Assembly: GCF_025398035.1 (NCBI RefSeq) | Contig: NZ_CP104558.1 | Location: 434,001-498,000 of the forward strand | DNA from: Rossellomorea vietnamensis | GTDB taxonomy: Bacteria > Bacillota > Bacilli > Bacillales > Bacillaceae_B | Length of the DNA stretch: 64,000 nucleotides | Reading direction: 5' to 3' | Shown here: piece by piece, positions 52,746 to 62,640 of the stretch | How positions within the stretch are numbered: position 1 is the stretch's first letter | How the letters are laid out: each line of letters begins with the position of its first letter | Notes under the pieces: model-generated | Database searches by the model: none | Seen by the model: only the letters and a program-made list of their open reading frames with translations | What the model was told of the DNA's origin: nothing | Made by a program: the position numbers and the translations under genes

Positions 52746-53720
52746 ATGAAAGCGATCCAATTTAGGGAGTTCGGTGGTCCTGATGTGTTGAAGAATGTGG
52801 ACATTGATATGCCTTCACCCCGTGGGAGGGAGGTATTGATCAAAGTGCATGCCTCTGCTGTCAATTATGCTGATACGGCCAGGAGAGAAGGTCAATATGT
52901 GGTAAAGACCCCCCTTCCTTACATTCCCGGTGCGGAAGTATCAGGCATCGTAACCGAAGTCGGAGAAGATGTGACCAGGATCAAAAAAGGAGACCGGGTC
53001 GTAGCGATGATGGATTCAGGCGGGTATGCAGAATATGCCATGACAGATGAACGATCCATCATCCCCCTTCCATATGGCTTGGATTTTAAAGAAGCGGCTG
53101 CAATACCTGTACAGGGACTGAGTGCGTATCATATTTTGAAAACACTTGGGAGACTCGAGCAGGGTGAGACGGTCCTCATTCATGCTGCTGCAGGTGGTGT
53201 AGGGCTCTTAGCCGTTCAACTCGCAAAGCGATTCGGTGCAGGTAAAGTGATCGCCACTGCAAGCACCGAGGAGAAGCTTCGCTTAGCAGAAGATATGGGA
53301 GCAGATGTATTGGTCAATTATACAGAGGAAGAATGGGAGAAAAAAGTTCTGGATGCTACAAGTGGAAAGGGTGTGCATCTTGCGCTGGAGATGGCAGGTG
53401 GTGACGTCTTTTACAAAACATTAAAATGCCTTGCCCACTTCGGAAGAATGATCATCTACGGTGTAGCAAGCGGGGAGCAAAGCAGATTCTATCCCTCTTC
53501 CTTAATGGCAAAGAATCAATCGGTCACCGGCTTTTTCCTTCCTCCTCTGATGAGGGACACTGAGTTGACCCAAAAAACCCTTCATGAAATCTTTCATTAC
53601 GTGGCGAACGGAGATTTAAAGGTCACAGTGGGGCACGTGTTCCCATTGGAAGAAGCGGCAAAGGTCCACTCCCTCATGCAGGGAAGACAGACAGTGGGAA
53701 AAGTGATCCTGCAGCCATAA
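52746..53720 (+). CDS. Quinone oxidoreductase-like (zinc-free MDR) enzyme
   Basis: A 324-aa NADPH-dependent medium-chain reductase. Motifs VNYADTARREGQY near 40, GDRVVAM near 82 and cofactor loop HAAAGGVGLLAVQLAK near 143-158. It lacks zinc ligands. It might reduce an enone or enoyl-CoA double bond in this pathway. GGAGGAG precedes the ATG. Confidence 0.85.
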   Translation: MKAIQFREFGGPDVLKNVDIDMPSPRGREVLIKVHASAVNYADTARREGQYVVKTPLPYIPGAEVSGIVTEVGEDVTRIKKGDRVVAMMDSGGYAEYAMTDERSIIPLPYGLDFKEAAAIPVQGLSAYHILKTLGRLEQGETVLIHAAAGGVGLLAVQLAKRFGAGKVIATASTEEKLRLAEDMGADVLVNYTEEEWEKKVLDATSGKGVHLALEMAGGDVFYKTLKCLAHFGRMIIYGVASGEQSRFYPSSLMAKNQSVTGFFLPPLMRDTELTQKTLHEIFHYVANGDLKVTVGHVFPLEEAAKVHSLMQGRQTVGKVILQP

Positions 53721-53746
53721 TTTTATCTTATTAGGGGTGAATAAAA

Positions 53747-54922
53747 ATGAACTTACGCTTATCAGATGAACAAAAGATGATCCAAAAGACCATCCGGAAA
53801 TTTGTAGAGAAAGAATTGATTCCTTTAGAAAATGAAGTGCTGCGAAATGAGCGGGAAGGAAAGCCCAGCCTTTCTCTGGAAAAGAGGAAAGAGCTGCAAA
53901 TGAAGGCGAAGGATGCCGGATTCTGGGGCATCAACACTCCGGAGGAATATGGAGGGGCGGATCTCGGTCAAATGATGATGGCCATCGTCTATATGGAAAT
54001 CTCGAAGACCTTTGTTCCATTCTCCTTTGGCGGTTATGCCGATAACATACTTTATTACGCCAATGAAGAGCAAAAGAAAAACTATTTGATTCCAACTATT
54101 AATGGAGAAAAGAAATCGTGTTTTGCCATGACGGAACCAGGAGCGGGTTCTGATACCCGAAATATCAGGACCACAGCCGTGAAAGACGGAAACGAATGGA
54201 TTTTAAATGGTGAAAAAACGTTCATTACAGGTGGTAATGAAGCAGATTTTGTCATGGTCATGGCAGTGACGGATAAAGAAAAACATCGCCGGACCGGTCG
54301 GGAAGGAGTCACATGTTTCATCGCTGATCGAAGCATGGGCTGGAAATCCGAGTATATTCATACGATGGGCGAATGGGGACCGGCGAGTTTGATTTTTGAT
54401 GATGTAAGGGTTCCCGAAGAGAACATCCTGGGTGAAATCGATGGCGGCTACGATCTCGGCCTGGAATGGATCGGCTTCGCACGTTGGATCGTAGGAGCCC
54501 AGGCAGTCGGAGCAGCCGAACGCCTTCTTCAAATGGCCATCGACTATTCGAAAGAAAGAGAAACATTTGGAAAGCCTATCGCGGACCGGCAGGCGATTCA
54601 GTGGCAGATTGCGGATTCAGCCGTGGAAATTGAAGCTGCCCGTTGGCTCGTGTTAAATGCAGCATTCACACTCGATCAAGGGGAAGACAATCGTCACGTT
54701 GCGTCGATGGCCAAGCTATATGGATCCAATATGGGGAATCGGGTCGTAGATCGCGTCCTCCAGATCCATGGTGGTATGGGCTATACAAGAGAGCTGCCGA
54801 TCGAACGATGGTACCGGGAGGCAAGGTTATGGCGCATTTATGATGGAACCGATGAAATTCAAAAACTGATCATTTCAAGGAACTTATTAAAAGGTCATGT
54901 GAAACTTGGGCAATTTGTATAA
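53747..54922 (+). CDS. Acyl-CoA dehydrogenase (second copy of the island)
   Basis: A 391-aa FAD enzyme. CFAMTEPGAGSDTRNI near 126, GEKTFITGGNEAD near 155, and the C-terminal ARLWRIYDGTDEIQKLII. Asp366 is at the usual Glu position (YEGT), so the base may be Asp or lie elsewhere. It differs from the ACAD11 type at 46112-47341 and may oxidise the saturated product. Confidence 0.88.
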   Translation: MNLRLSDEQKMIQKTIRKFVEKELIPLENEVLRNEREGKPSLSLEKRKELQMKAKDAGFWGINTPEEYGGADLGQMMMAIVYMEISKTFVPFSFGGYADNILYYANEEQKKNYLIPTINGEKKSCFAMTEPGAGSDTRNIRTTAVKDGNEWILNGEKTFITGGNEADFVMVMAVTDKEKHRRTGREGVTCFIADRSMGWKSEYIHTMGEWGPASLIFDDVRVPEENILGEIDGGYDLGLEWIGFARWIVGAQAVGAAERLLQMAIDYSKERETFGKPIADRQAIQWQIADSAVEIEAARWLVLNAAFTLDQGEDNRHVASMAKLYGSNMGNRVVDRVLQIHGGMGYTRELPIERWYREARLWRIYDGTDEIQKLIISRNLLKGHVKLGQFV

Positions 54923-54943
54923 ACAGAAAAGGAGGCAGACGAA

Positions 54944-55702
54944 ATGGGAGAGCGATTCAGAGGAAAAGTGGCTTTGGTTACAGGTGGAAGCAGAGGGATC
55001 GGCAGGTCGATTGCCGGATTACTGGCTGAAGAAGGGGCCAAGGTGGCCATCATCGACGTGAATGAAGATGCGTTGAATGAAGCGAGTGAGGTATTTAAAC
55101 AATATGAATTGTATACAAAAGTGGCAAATGTCGTAGAATCCAGAGAAGTTGAAAATGCGATGAAGGAAGTATATGAATCTTTTGGCTCCCTGGACATTGT
55201 GGTGAATAATGCAGGGGTCATCAGGGATAATCTGTTATTCAAAATGACCGAAAACGATTGGGAGACGGTCATGGATGTGCATTTAAAGGGTTCATTCAAT
55301 GTTGTGAAGGCAGCCCAACAATATATGGTCAAACAAAAGTACGGGCGCATCATCAATATCTCATCCACCTCCGCACTGGGAAATCGAGGACAGGCGAACT
55401 ACGCAACGGCTAAAGCAGGTCTTCAAGGCTTGACGAAAACCCTCGCCATAGAACTTGGTCCTTTCGGAATCACAACGAATGCTGTAGCACCGGGTTTTAT
55501 CGAAACCGATATGACAAAAGAAACGGCGAAACGGATCGGAATCACTTTCGAGCAATTAGTCGAAGCAAGTCTCCAGGGAATCCCTGTTGGAAGAAGCGGG
55601 CTTCCTGAAGATATTGCAAATGCCGTCGCTTTTTTTGCAGATGAAAAATCTTCATTCGTCAATGGTCAGGTTCTCTACGTTGCTGGAGGGCCGAAAGCCT
55701 GA
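54944..55702 (+). CDS. 3-oxoacyl reductase-like SDR (FabG-like)
   Basis: A 252-aa SDR with TGGSRGIGRSIAG near 14-26, NNAGVIRDNLLFKM near 88 (the FabG form) and YATAKAGLQG near 152. It probably oxidises a 3-hydroxyacyl-CoA in this operon. GGAGG precedes the ATG. Confidence 0.88.
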   Translation: MGERFRGKVALVTGGSRGIGRSIAGLLAEEGAKVAIIDVNEDALNEASEVFKQYELYTKVANVVESREVENAMKEVYESFGSLDIVVNNAGVIRDNLLFKMTENDWETVMDVHLKGSFNVVKAAQQYMVKQKYGRIINISSTSALGNRGQANYATAKAGLQGLTKTLAIELGPFGITTNAVAPGFIETDMTKETAKRIGITFEQLVEASLQGIPVGRSGLPEDIANAVAFFADEKSSFVNGQVLYVAGGPKA

Positions 55703-55726
55703 ATAAAGGAGAAAGGGGCGAAGAAT

Positions 55727-56176
55727 ATGTTTGAATCCTATATCGGAAAGAGGTCTACTCCCACACGAAATGCAGTGGAAAGAGGAGCGATTCGGAAATT
55801 TGCAGAAGCCATTGGCGATCCCCATCCCCTTTATGTGGATGAAGATGCCGGGAAGTCCTCCGCTTATGGGGGGAACATTGCCCCTCCCACCTTTCCGAGA
55901 GTGTTGGACTATGGTTCGATCGAAGGCTTTCATTTACCGAATGTTGGGTTGATTCACGGTGAACAATTCTTCCATTATGAAAGACCTTTGAAGGTAGGGG
56001 AAACGATTCAATGTTATACGGAAATAAAAGACTATTATGAACGTGAAGGTACCGGGGGGAAACTGGGATTCCTTGTCATCGAAGATGTCGGGGAAGATTC
56101 TCGTGGGGAAAGAATCTTCACTTCCCAGGCGATTGTCATTATTACAGAAGAAGTCAGAAAGAGGTTGAGTAAATGA
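55727..56176 (+). CDS. MaoC-type dehydratase N-terminal-like subunit
   Basis: A 149-aa hotdog protein of the FAS1-type dehydratase N-terminal family. It has the start YIGKRSTPTRNAVERGAIRKFAEAIGDPHPLY and lacks the full Asp-His hydratase pair in the usual place. It probably pairs with the next protein as a heterodimer, as in HadAB or ChsH1/H2. Overlaps it by 4 bases. Confidence 0.82.
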   Translation: MFESYIGKRSTPTRNAVERGAIRKFAEAIGDPHPLYVDEDAGKSSAYGGNIAPPTFPRVLDYGSIEGFHLPNVGLIHGEQFFHYERPLKVGETIQCYTEIKDYYEREGTGGKLGFLVIEDVGEDSRGERIFTSQAIVIITEEVRKRLSK

Positions 56177-56577
56177 CAACACTACAATCATTCGGAATAG
56201 GAGATACACTTCCCCCGGTTGAACTCGCTCCGGTCACAAGGATGGACCTGATCAAATACGCAGGAGCTTCCGGAGACTATAATCCGATACACACCATTGA
56301 TGATGAAGCCTTGAAGCTGGGTCTTCCAGGAATCATCGCTCATGGAATGTGGACGATGGGCAATGTGTCCAAACTTTTCAGCCCACACTATGATGAAGGG
56401 TTTATCCAGGATTACTCTGTACGATTTAAAGGGATGGTCATGTTACATGATGTGGTTACTTTACGGGCAGAATTGACGGACAATCAGGGTAACCTCCTTC
56501 ATTTTAAAGTTTTAGCCACAAATCAAGCCGGGAAGAACGTAATTGAGGGTAATGTCGTGTTTAGACTCCTTGAATAG
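56173..56577 (+). CDS. MaoC-type enoyl-CoA hydratase subunit
   Basis: A 134-aa R-specific hydratase-like protein. The catalytic motif is YAGASGDYNPIHTIDDEA, with Asp and His present. It is probably the active partner of the upstream subunit and hydrates an enoyl-CoA. Last gene of unit 2. Confidence 0.87.
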   Translation: MTTLQSFGIGDTLPPVELAPVTRMDLIKYAGASGDYNPIHTIDDEALKLGLPGIIAHGMWTMGNVSKLFSPHYDEGFIQDYSVRFKGMVMLHDVVTLRAELTDNQGNLLHFKVLATNQAGKNVIEGNVVFRLLE

Positions 56578-56693
56578 TTACGCAATGCTTTATGAAAAAT
56601 TGTCGTAGAACCACCCCCAATCGAATAAACATGTATGGAATGATGTTTGAATAAAATAAGTCAAAAGACATAAATCCGATCGAAAAACTCGGG

Positions 56694-56721
56694 TTGACTT
56701 CTGCTGTAATTGTGATATTAT
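56694..56721 (+). promoter_or_regulatory. SigA promoter of the sulfate assimilation operon
   Basis: TTGACT at 56694-56699, 16-bp spacer, TATTAT at 56716-56721, about 22 bp before the SAM riboswitch. Confidence 0.65.
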
Positions 56722-56742
56722 TTAGAATATTAAAATGAATAA

Positions 56743-56846
56743 CTCTTATCCAGAGTGGTGGAGGGATCTGGCCCTGCGAAGCCCAGCAACCTACGTATTG
56801 TAAGGTGCTAATTCCAGCAAAATGTGAAGTCATTTTGGAAGATAAG
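56743..56846 (+). promoter_or_regulatory. SAM-I riboswitch (S box)
   Basis: P1 CTTATC (56745-56750) with GATAAG (56841-56846). Conserved core: CAGAGTGGTGGAGGGATCTGGCC (in two blocks), GAAGCCCAGCAACC, AAGGTGCTAATTCCAGC and ATTTTGGAAGATAAG. A terminator follows at 56857. Binding SAM should stop transcription of the cys operon. Confidence 0.97.
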
Positions 56847-56856
56847 GTAACCTTAC

Positions 56857-56892
56857 CTGAACAACTTTCCAAAATGGAAAGTTGTTTTTTTC
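56857..56892 (+). terminator. SAM riboswitch expression-platform terminator
   Basis: ACAACTTTCC-AAAAT-GGAAAGTTGT perfect stem then TTTTTTT. Confidence 0.92.
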
Positions 56893-56925
56893 TGATCTGG
56901 ATAAGAAGAAAATTGGGGGTATCAT

Positions 56926-57081
56926 GTGAAAAAAGAAAAGAACCAGCATGTACAGTTTGACTTGGTAGCAGAGAAAATCCAGTCCATGCTTGAAACCATG
57001 AGCTTTGGTTCGATCACGATTATCGTACAGGATGGAAAAGTCATTCAATTAGAGAAAAATGAGAAAGTCCGAATTAAATAA
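56926..57081 (+). CDS. yezD: YezD-family small protein (51 aa)
   Basis: A GTG-started frame, reading MKKEKNQHVQFDLVAEKIQ then SMLETMSFGSITIIVQDGKVIQLEKNEKVRIK. This is the YezD (DUF2292) family; the segment GSITIIVQDGKVIQ is its hallmark. GGGGGT lies about 6 bases before the GTG. YezD genes often precede sulfate assimilation genes, as here. Its function is unknown. Confidence 0.88.
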   Translation: MKKEKNQHVQFDLVAEKIQSMLETMSFGSITIIVQDGKVIQLEKNEKVRIK

Positions 57082-57097
57082 GCTGACTAGACAAACT

Positions 57098-57153
57098 AGA
57101 GGCGCGTAGCAAAAATATAGGGACTCCTTATATTTTGTTACCGCCTCTTTTTC
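57098..57153 (+). terminator. Strong hairpin terminator between yezD and cysH
   Basis: AGAGGCG and CGCCTCT with GCAAAATATA/TATATTTTG-type inner pairing, followed by TTTTT. It would separate yezD from cysH unless read through, so the cys genes may be attenuated a second time. Confidence 0.75.
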
Positions 57154-57184
57154 TATGGATAAGCATTATGGAATGGGGTGTACT

Positions 57185-57883
57185 ATGTTAACGTATCAGA
57201 CTTGGAAACAGCCATCCGTAGAATTTGAAGTGGATCCGGTATATAAAGGAGCGTTGGACGTCCTGAAATGGACATATGATCATTACGGTGACGAGGTTGT
57301 CTATGCGTGCAGTTTCGGAATAGAAGGCATTGTGCTTATCGATCTCATATCCAAGGTGAAACCGCAGGCGACCATTGTATTCCTTGATACAGGGGTTCAT
57401 TTCAAGGAAACGTATGAAATCATTGAGAAAGTGAAGAAGACGTATCCCGCGTTGACCATCCATATGAAAAAGCCTCAGTTGACCCTCAAGGAACAGGCAG
57501 AGGCATATGGGGATAAGTTATGGGAAACCAAACCAAACCAATGCTGTCAAATACGGAAGCTTGACCCGTTAAAAGAAACATTATCCAAGGGGCACGCATG
57601 GATTTCAGGCCTAAGGAGGGAACAATCCCCAACAAGACAACATGTTGAATTCATTAATAGAGATGACAAATTTCAATCCGTCAAAATTTGTCCGTTGATT
57701 CACTGGACGTGGAAGGAGATCTGGCGTTATGTCCATAAACATAATCTCTCTTACAACCCCCTCCACGATCAAGGATATCCGAGCATAGGCTGCTTTCATT
57801 GCACCACGCCGGCTATTGATGTCAATGATCTTCGCTCCGGAAGATGGAAAGGAAAAGGGAAGACAGAATGCGGCCTCCATTAG
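57185..57883 (+). CDS. cysH: Adenylyl-sulfate reductase (thioredoxin), CysH
   Basis: A 232-aa enzyme (B. subtilis 233). NQCCQIRK near 122 and GCFHC near 206 give the four Cys of the [4Fe-4S] cluster, so it accepts APS. PP-motif [12 protein letters not shown] near 40 and C-terminal catalytic TECGLH are present. ATG 57185 fits GGGGTG; the upstream ATG is rejected. First of the sulfate genes after the hairpin. Confidence 0.95.
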   Translation: MLTYQTWKQPSVEFEVDPVYKGALDVLKWTYDHYGDEVVYACSFGIEGIVLIDLISKVKPQATIVFLDTGVHFKETYEIIEKVKKTYPALTIHMKKPQLTLKEQAEAYGDKLWETKPNQCCQIRKLDPLKETLSKGHAWISGLRREQSPTRQHVEFINRDDKFQSVKICPLIHWTWKEIWRYVHKHNLSYNPLHDQGYPSIGCFHCTTPAIDVNDLRSGRWKGKGKTECGLH

Positions 57884-57898
57884 AAAGGGTGACGGTCT

Positions 57899-58963
57899 TT
57901 GCTTGAGGTTGCAGCCCTTCTGATCAGCTTGTTCTTCGCCATGAACATTGGTGCCAGCGGAGCGGCAGCGTCAATGGGAGTGGCATATGGTGCAGGGGCT
58001 GTAAAGAACATCCGGACAGCGCTATGGATATGCGCAGCAGGTGTCCTTAGTGGAGCGGTTCTGGGTGGTGGAGAGGTTGTAAAGACAATCAGTTCAGGAA
58101 TCATCCCGCAGAATCTATTGTCGATTAAGATTGTTCTCATTATTTTGTTATCTGCAACGATTTCACTATTTCTGGCGAATGTGATCGGCATTCCGCTGTC
58201 TACGAGTGAAGTAACGGTGGGAGCCGTTGTAGGAGTCGGGGTAGCCTATCAGGTTTTGTATGTAAAATCACTTATTACGATCATGTCCTTCTGGGTCATC
58301 GTCCCTGTCATCGCTTTTTTCGTAACCTGGTTTGCGGGATTAGGTTTAGTCCAGCTTGGAAAGCGGGGGTATCATTTTGATAAACAGTGGCTTGCTTATC
58401 TGTTGATCATCGCCGGATTCTTTGAAGCTTTCTCAGCAGGGATGAATAATGTTGCCAATGCCGTTGGTCCATTGGTGGGGGCAGGGCTGATATCACCTTC
58501 ACGTGGAATCTTGATTGGTGGAGCATTTGTTGCACTGGGAGCTGTTTTACTGGGAAAGAAAGTAGTCGAAACAAACGGCAAGAAAATTACGCAATATTCT
58601 AAAGCTGAAGGAATTGTCATTTCTTCAACAGGAGCCTTCCTCGTCATCTTGAGCTCTCTGTATGGATTGCCGATCCCTCTGACACAGGTTACATCCTCTT
58701 CCATCATTGGTTTGGGTGTAGCTAAAAACGGAAAGCACATGCTTCAAAAGAAAATCGTCAAAAAAATCATCAAAATCTGGGTGGTCTCCCCCTTGATTTC
58801 ACTCAGTATTTCATACTTCTTGGTCAAACTGTTAATCGATAGTGATTTGTACTCGATTGTCGTACTGATAAGCGTCATCATTGCCACGGTAGGTGCGTTG
58901 TCGTTGATGAGGGTCATTAATGAGGAAAGACGGTCTGTCCACGAAGATGGAGGAGGCATTTGA
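57899..58963 (+). CDS. cysP: Sulfate permease CysP (PiT type)
   Basis: A 354-aa inorganic phosphate transporter-like permease with about ten membrane segments. Both family repeats show [17 protein letters not shown] near the start and [20 protein letters not shown] in the middle. In cys operons of Bacillus it carries sulfate. TTG 57899 follows AAGGGTGA. Confidence 0.9.
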   Translation: MLEVAALLISLFFAMNIGASGAAASMGVAYGAGAVKNIRTALWICAAGVLSGAVLGGGEVVKTISSGIIPQNLLSIKIVLIILLSATISLFLANVIGIPLSTSEVTVGAVVGVGVAYQVLYVKSLITIMSFWVIVPVIAFFVTWFAGLGLVQLGKRGYHFDKQWLAYLLIIAGFFEAFSAGMNNVANAVGPLVGAGLISPSRGILIGGAFVALGAVLLGKKVVETNGKKITQYSKAEGIVISSTGAFLVILSSLYGLPIPLTQVTSSSIIGLGVAKNGKHMLQKKIVKKIIKIWVVSPLISLSISYFLVKLLIDSDLYSIVVLISVIIATVGALSLMRVINEERRSVHEDGGGI

Positions 58964-59006
58964 TCTTAATTCCGATTATACAAATATGTTAAGGAGGATA
59001 TTTTAC

Positions 59007-60143
59007 ATGAGTTTACAGCCGCACGGAGGAGTACTGGTCCAATCCTATTTACCTGAAGAATCCTATAAGGACATCCAACACGAACTGCCACTGGACGACA
59101 TCGCATTGAGTGATTTGGAACTGATTGCAATCGGTGCATACAGTCCCATAGAAGGATTCTTGACCAAGCGGGATTATCAGACCGTGGTGGAATCATTACG
59201 GCTTGAGAGCGGATGTGTATGGAGCATTCCCATCACTCTGCCCATCGACAAGGAGCAGGCTGGTTCTGTACAGCTAGGGAAAAGGAGCAGGCTTGTCTAT
59301 AAAGGAGAAACATACGGGATGATCGACGTAGAGGATATCTACGAACCTGACAAATATAAAGAAGCCCTCCTGGTCTATGGAACGACGGACGGGGAACATC
59401 CCGGCGTAAAGAAGTTATTCGAGCGCGGTGATGTGTATGTCGGAGGGAAGATTACACTAGTGAAAAGGCTTTCCAAACCCTTTAGGGATTATACCTTCGA
59501 TCCAGTTGAAACACGTAAAGGGTTTAAAGATAAGGGATGGAGAACGATAGTTGGTTTCCAGACCAGAAACCCCGTTCACAGGGCGCATGAATACATTCAG
59601 AAAACGGCTTTGGAAACGGTGGATGCCTTATTTTTAAATCCGCTGGTGGGTGAAACGAAAGCGGATGATATTTCTGCGGAAATCCGGATGAAGAGCTATG
59701 ACGTTCTCCTGAGGAACTATTACCCGAAAGACCGTGTATTTCTCGGCGTCTTTCCTGCTGCTATGAGATATGCAGGACCCAGGGAAGCCATTTTTCATGC
59801 ATTAGTGAGAAAAAACTATGGATGTACTCACTTCATTGTCGGGAGGGATCATGCAGGGGTTGGTGATTATTATGGAACCTATGATGCCCAAAAGATTTTT
59901 GATCAGTTTACGGAAGAAGAGATTGGGATTACCCCTCTTCGCTTCGAACATAGCTTCTATTGTGAGAAATGTGAGGGGATGGCGACGACAAAAACCTGTC
60001 CCCATGGAAAAGAGCATCACGTCATCCTATCCGGAACAAAAGTAAGGGGAATGCTGAGGAACGGGGAAGTCCCTCCTTCAACATTCAGTCGTCCAGAGGT
60101 CATTGATGTATTGATCAAGGGTCTAAAACAAGAATCCAAATAA
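59007..60143 (+). CDS. sat: Sulfate adenylyltransferase
   Basis: A 378-aa ATP sulfurylase (B. subtilis 382). [14 protein letters not shown] near 188 and [13 protein letters not shown] near 277 bind ATP and sulfate; zinc-type Cys are in [16 protein letters not shown] near 315. It forms APS. ATG 59007 follows AAGGAGGA; a longer reading that overlaps cysP is rejected. Confidence 0.96.
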   Translation: MSLQPHGGVLVQSYLPEESYKDIQHELPLDDIALSDLELIAIGAYSPIEGFLTKRDYQTVVESLRLESGCVWSIPITLPIDKEQAGSVQLGKRSRLVYKGETYGMIDVEDIYEPDKYKEALLVYGTTDGEHPGVKKLFERGDVYVGGKITLVKRLSKPFRDYTFDPVETRKGFKDKGWRTIVGFQTRNPVHRAHEYIQKTALETVDALFLNPLVGETKADDISAEIRMKSYDVLLRNYYPKDRVFLGVFPAAMRYAGPREAIFHALVRKNYGCTHFIVGRDHAGVGDYYGTYDAQKIFDQFTEEEIGITPLRFEHSFYCEKCEGMATTKTCPHGKEHHVILSGTKVRGMLRNGEVPPSTFSRPEVIDVLIKGLKQESK

Positions 60144-60164
60144 TCGGCCGGGGAGGAAGATAGC

Positions 60165-60767
60165 TTGAGTGAAAAACAAGAAAACATCGTATGGCATGAA
60201 TCAACAGTCACCAAGCAGCATAGAAGGAAAAAGAATGGTCATCAAAGTTTCATTCTCTGGTTCACAGGATTATCCGCTTCAGGTAAATCGACAGTGGCGA
60301 ATGCACTTGCTGCCTCCCTTTTTAATCAGGGAAAGCAGGTGTACGTTCTGGATGGAGATAACGTCCGTCATGGATTGAATCAAGATTTGGGCTTTAACGA
60401 AGACGACCGTAAAGAAAACATCAGACGGATAGGTGAAGTGTCGAAACTCTTCATTGATAGCGGTCAAATTGTGCTCACCGCGTTTATTTCACCTTTCAGA
60501 ATAGACCGGGATCTTGTGAGAAGCCTGGTCGGACCTGAAGAATTTTTGGAAGTATACGTACATTGTTCCCTGGAGGAATGTGAAAAGCGTGATCCTAAAG
60601 GGTTATACAAAAAAGCACGTAAACAAGAGATCACCCATTTCACGGGGATCAGTGCTCCGTATGAGGAACCTGAAAATCCTGAAATCGTTCTGGATACAGA
60701 AAAGAATTCCATTGAACAATGTGTAGAGAGTCTTTTGACGGAATTAAAGCAAAAACAATTGATATAA
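60165..60767 (+). CDS. cysC: Adenylyl-sulfate kinase
   Basis: A 200-aa kinase. P-loop GLSASGKST near 36-44, [15 protein letters not shown] near 65 and [10 protein letters not shown] near 105. It turns APS into PAPS. TTG start at 60165 after GGGGAGGAAG. Note that CysH here has the APS-type iron-sulfur Cys, so the PAPS route may be optional. Confidence 0.95.
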   Translation: MSEKQENIVWHESTVTKQHRRKKNGHQSFILWFTGLSASGKSTVANALAASLFNQGKQVYVLDGDNVRHGLNQDLGFNEDDRKENIRRIGEVSKLFIDSGQIVLTAFISPFRIDRDLVRSLVGPEEFLEVYVHCSLEECEKRDPKGLYKKARKQEITHFTGISAPYEEPENPEIVLDTEKNSIEQCVESLLTELKQKQLI

Positions 60768-60779
60768 GGAGAGAAAAAC

Positions 60780-62390
60780 ATGGCATATAAGAAATCATGG
60801 GAGTCAAATGAAAAGCTGAACAAAACAGAACAATGGAAGCTCGAAAAAGACGGATTGAAGGTATTCGAAGATATTCCGCATTATGCTAAAAACGGATTCT
60901 CTTCCATCCCAAAAGAGGAATGGGATAAATTCAAGTGGGCTGGCCTTTACCTGCAAAGACCGAAAGAAGACGGTTATTTCATGATGAGGGTCAATGTCCC
61001 TTCCGGCATCTTATCGTATGATCAGGCAAGGGAGCTTGCTTCCATCTGTAAGGAATACGGCAGGGATGTCTATGATATCACGACCCGCCAGGCCATCCAG
61101 TTCCACTGGTTGAAGATTGAACAAATCCCCGATATCTTTAAACGTCTGGAAAAAGTCGGATTGTCCTCTGCAGGGGCATGTGGGGATATTACACGTAACA
61201 TCGTCGGAAACCCTCTGGCTGGCATCGATCCCGATGAACTCTTTGACACAAGAGCCGTTGTCAAGGAAGTCTATGACTTTTTCCAACATAATGAAGACTT
61301 TTCAAATTTACCGAGAAAGTACAAAGTCTCGATTTCCGCCAATCTCAACAATGCAGCGAATGCCGAAATCAACTGTGTTTCTTTCCTTCCGGCGAAAAAG
61401 GAGATAGACGGTAAAGAGGAGAACGGGTTTCACCTGAAGGTCGGAGGTGGTTTGTCTTCGAGACCTCTTCTGGCAGAAGAATTGGACGTATTCGTTCTCC
61501 CACATCAGGTGAAAGACGTAACGATTGCCCTTACGACCATTTTTCGGGACTACGGATATCGGGAGAAACGGCATTTGGCCCGTTTGAAATTCTTAATGGC
61601 TGACTGGGGGCCGGAGAAGTTCAAAGAAAAACTGCTGGAGTATGTAGAGCTTCTTCCGGCAGGGACCGACGCAGTGAAAGGATGGAACGCAGGGTATTTC
61701 TACGGAGTTCACCCCCAAAAACAGGAAGGACTCAATTATATTGGACTGAATGTTCCCGTAGGCAGACTGAATTCCGATGAAGTATATGAACTCGCGAGAA
61801 TATCCAAGAAATATGGAAATGGAGAACTCAGAAACTGTAACTCTCAGAATCTCATCATTCCGAATATTCCCGATGAGCATGTGGATGCTTTGCTTAATGA
61901 AAAGATCTTTGACCGGATTTCAACGAGCCCTTTATCTTTCATCGGGTACTCTGTATCGTGCACAGGAATCGAATATTGCAATCTTGCTTTGGTAGAGACA
62001 AAGGAGCGGATGAGACAGATCGCCAATGACTTGGATCAGGAATTGACGTTGGATGTCCCAGTGAGGATCCATATGGTGGGTTGCCCCAATTCATGCGGTC
62101 AGCGACAAATTGCAGACATCGGTCTCCAGGGGATCAAAATGAGGACGAAAGATAAGAAAATGATCGAAGCCTTTGAAATCTATGTAGGTGGTACCCTTCA
62201 GGACGGCGGCAAATTGAATGAAAAGCTGAAAGGGAAAGTGGAAGCCGCCAATCTGTCCGAAGTCGTCAAGCAACTCTTGATTCATTTCAAACAAACAAAG
62301 GAACAAGGGGAAACGTTCTTTGACTATATCAACCGAGTCGGTACCGCTCCCCTTCAGGAATCGTTGGATCAACTGCTGCAGGAAGCATAA
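60780..62390 (+). CDS. Ferredoxin-type sulfite/nitrite reductase
   Basis: A 536-aa siroheme enzyme. The iron-sulfur-siroheme Cys are in SCTGIEYCNLAL near 399-406 and GCPNSCGQ near 438-442. Two duplicated halves, RVNVPSGILSYDQARELASICKEYG and GLNVPVGRLNSDEVYELARISKKYG, are visible. Its place with cysH, sat and cysC and the siroheme genes makes sulfite the probable substrate. No flavoprotein CysJ is next to it, so a ferredoxin donor is likely. Confidence 0.9.
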   Translation: MAYKKSWESNEKLNKTEQWKLEKDGLKVFEDIPHYAKNGFSSIPKEEWDKFKWAGLYLQRPKEDGYFMMRVNVPSGILSYDQARELASICKEYGRDVYDITTRQAIQFHWLKIEQIPDIFKRLEKVGLSSAGACGDITRNIVGNPLAGIDPDELFDTRAVVKEVYDFFQHNEDFSNLPRKYKVSISANLNNAANAEINCVSFLPAKKEIDGKEENGFHLKVGGGLSSRPLLAEELDVFVLPHQVKDVTIALTTIFRDYGYREKRHLARLKFLMADWGPEKFKEKLLEYVELLPAGTDAVKGWNAGYFYGVHPQKQEGLNYIGLNVPVGRLNSDEVYELARISKKYGNGELRNCNSQNLIIPNIPDEHVDALLNEKIFDRISTSPLSFIGYSVSCTGIEYCNLALVETKERMRQIANDLDQELTLDVPVRIHMVGCPNSCGQRQIADIGLQGIKMRTKDKKMIEAFEIYVGGTLQDGGKLNEKLKGKVEAANLSEVVKQLLIHFKQTKEQGETFFDYINRVGTAPLQESLDQLLQEA

Positions 62391-62404
62391 GGAGGCGATG
62401 AGAG

Positions 62405-62629
62405 ATGAATTTATATCGATTTGAAGTCACTGCCCGTGATTTAGTCACGATTGTCGTCGTAGCAGCTGATACGGATGAGAAAGCTTTTGACCTGGTTGAG
62501 ATCGAGCTTGAGAAGTATTTCTTGAAAAAGCCGGATGTCAGGGATATCTCCCTTTATGAAAAAAAGAGAATCCGGGGAAATGGTGCAGGATTTGTCCTGC
62601 ACGAACAGGAAACCATCATTACATCCTGA
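62405..62629 (+). CDS. DUF3906-family protein
   Basis: A 74-aa protein, MNLYRFEVTARDLVTIVVVAADTDEKAFDLVEIEL. It matches the short DUF3906 family that occurs in Bacillus sulfite reductase operons. Function unknown. GGAGG precedes the ATG. Confidence 0.82.
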   Translation: MNLYRFEVTARDLVTIVVVAADTDEKAFDLVEIELEKYFLKKPDVRDISLYEKKRIRGNGAGFVLHEQETIITS

Positions 62630-62640
62630 GGAGGGAAACA

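Noticed and set aside
58920..59006. Long N-terminal extension of sat overlapping cysP
   Set aside because: ATG 59007 follows AAGGAGGA and gives the usual Sat start; the extra residues match no Sat protein.
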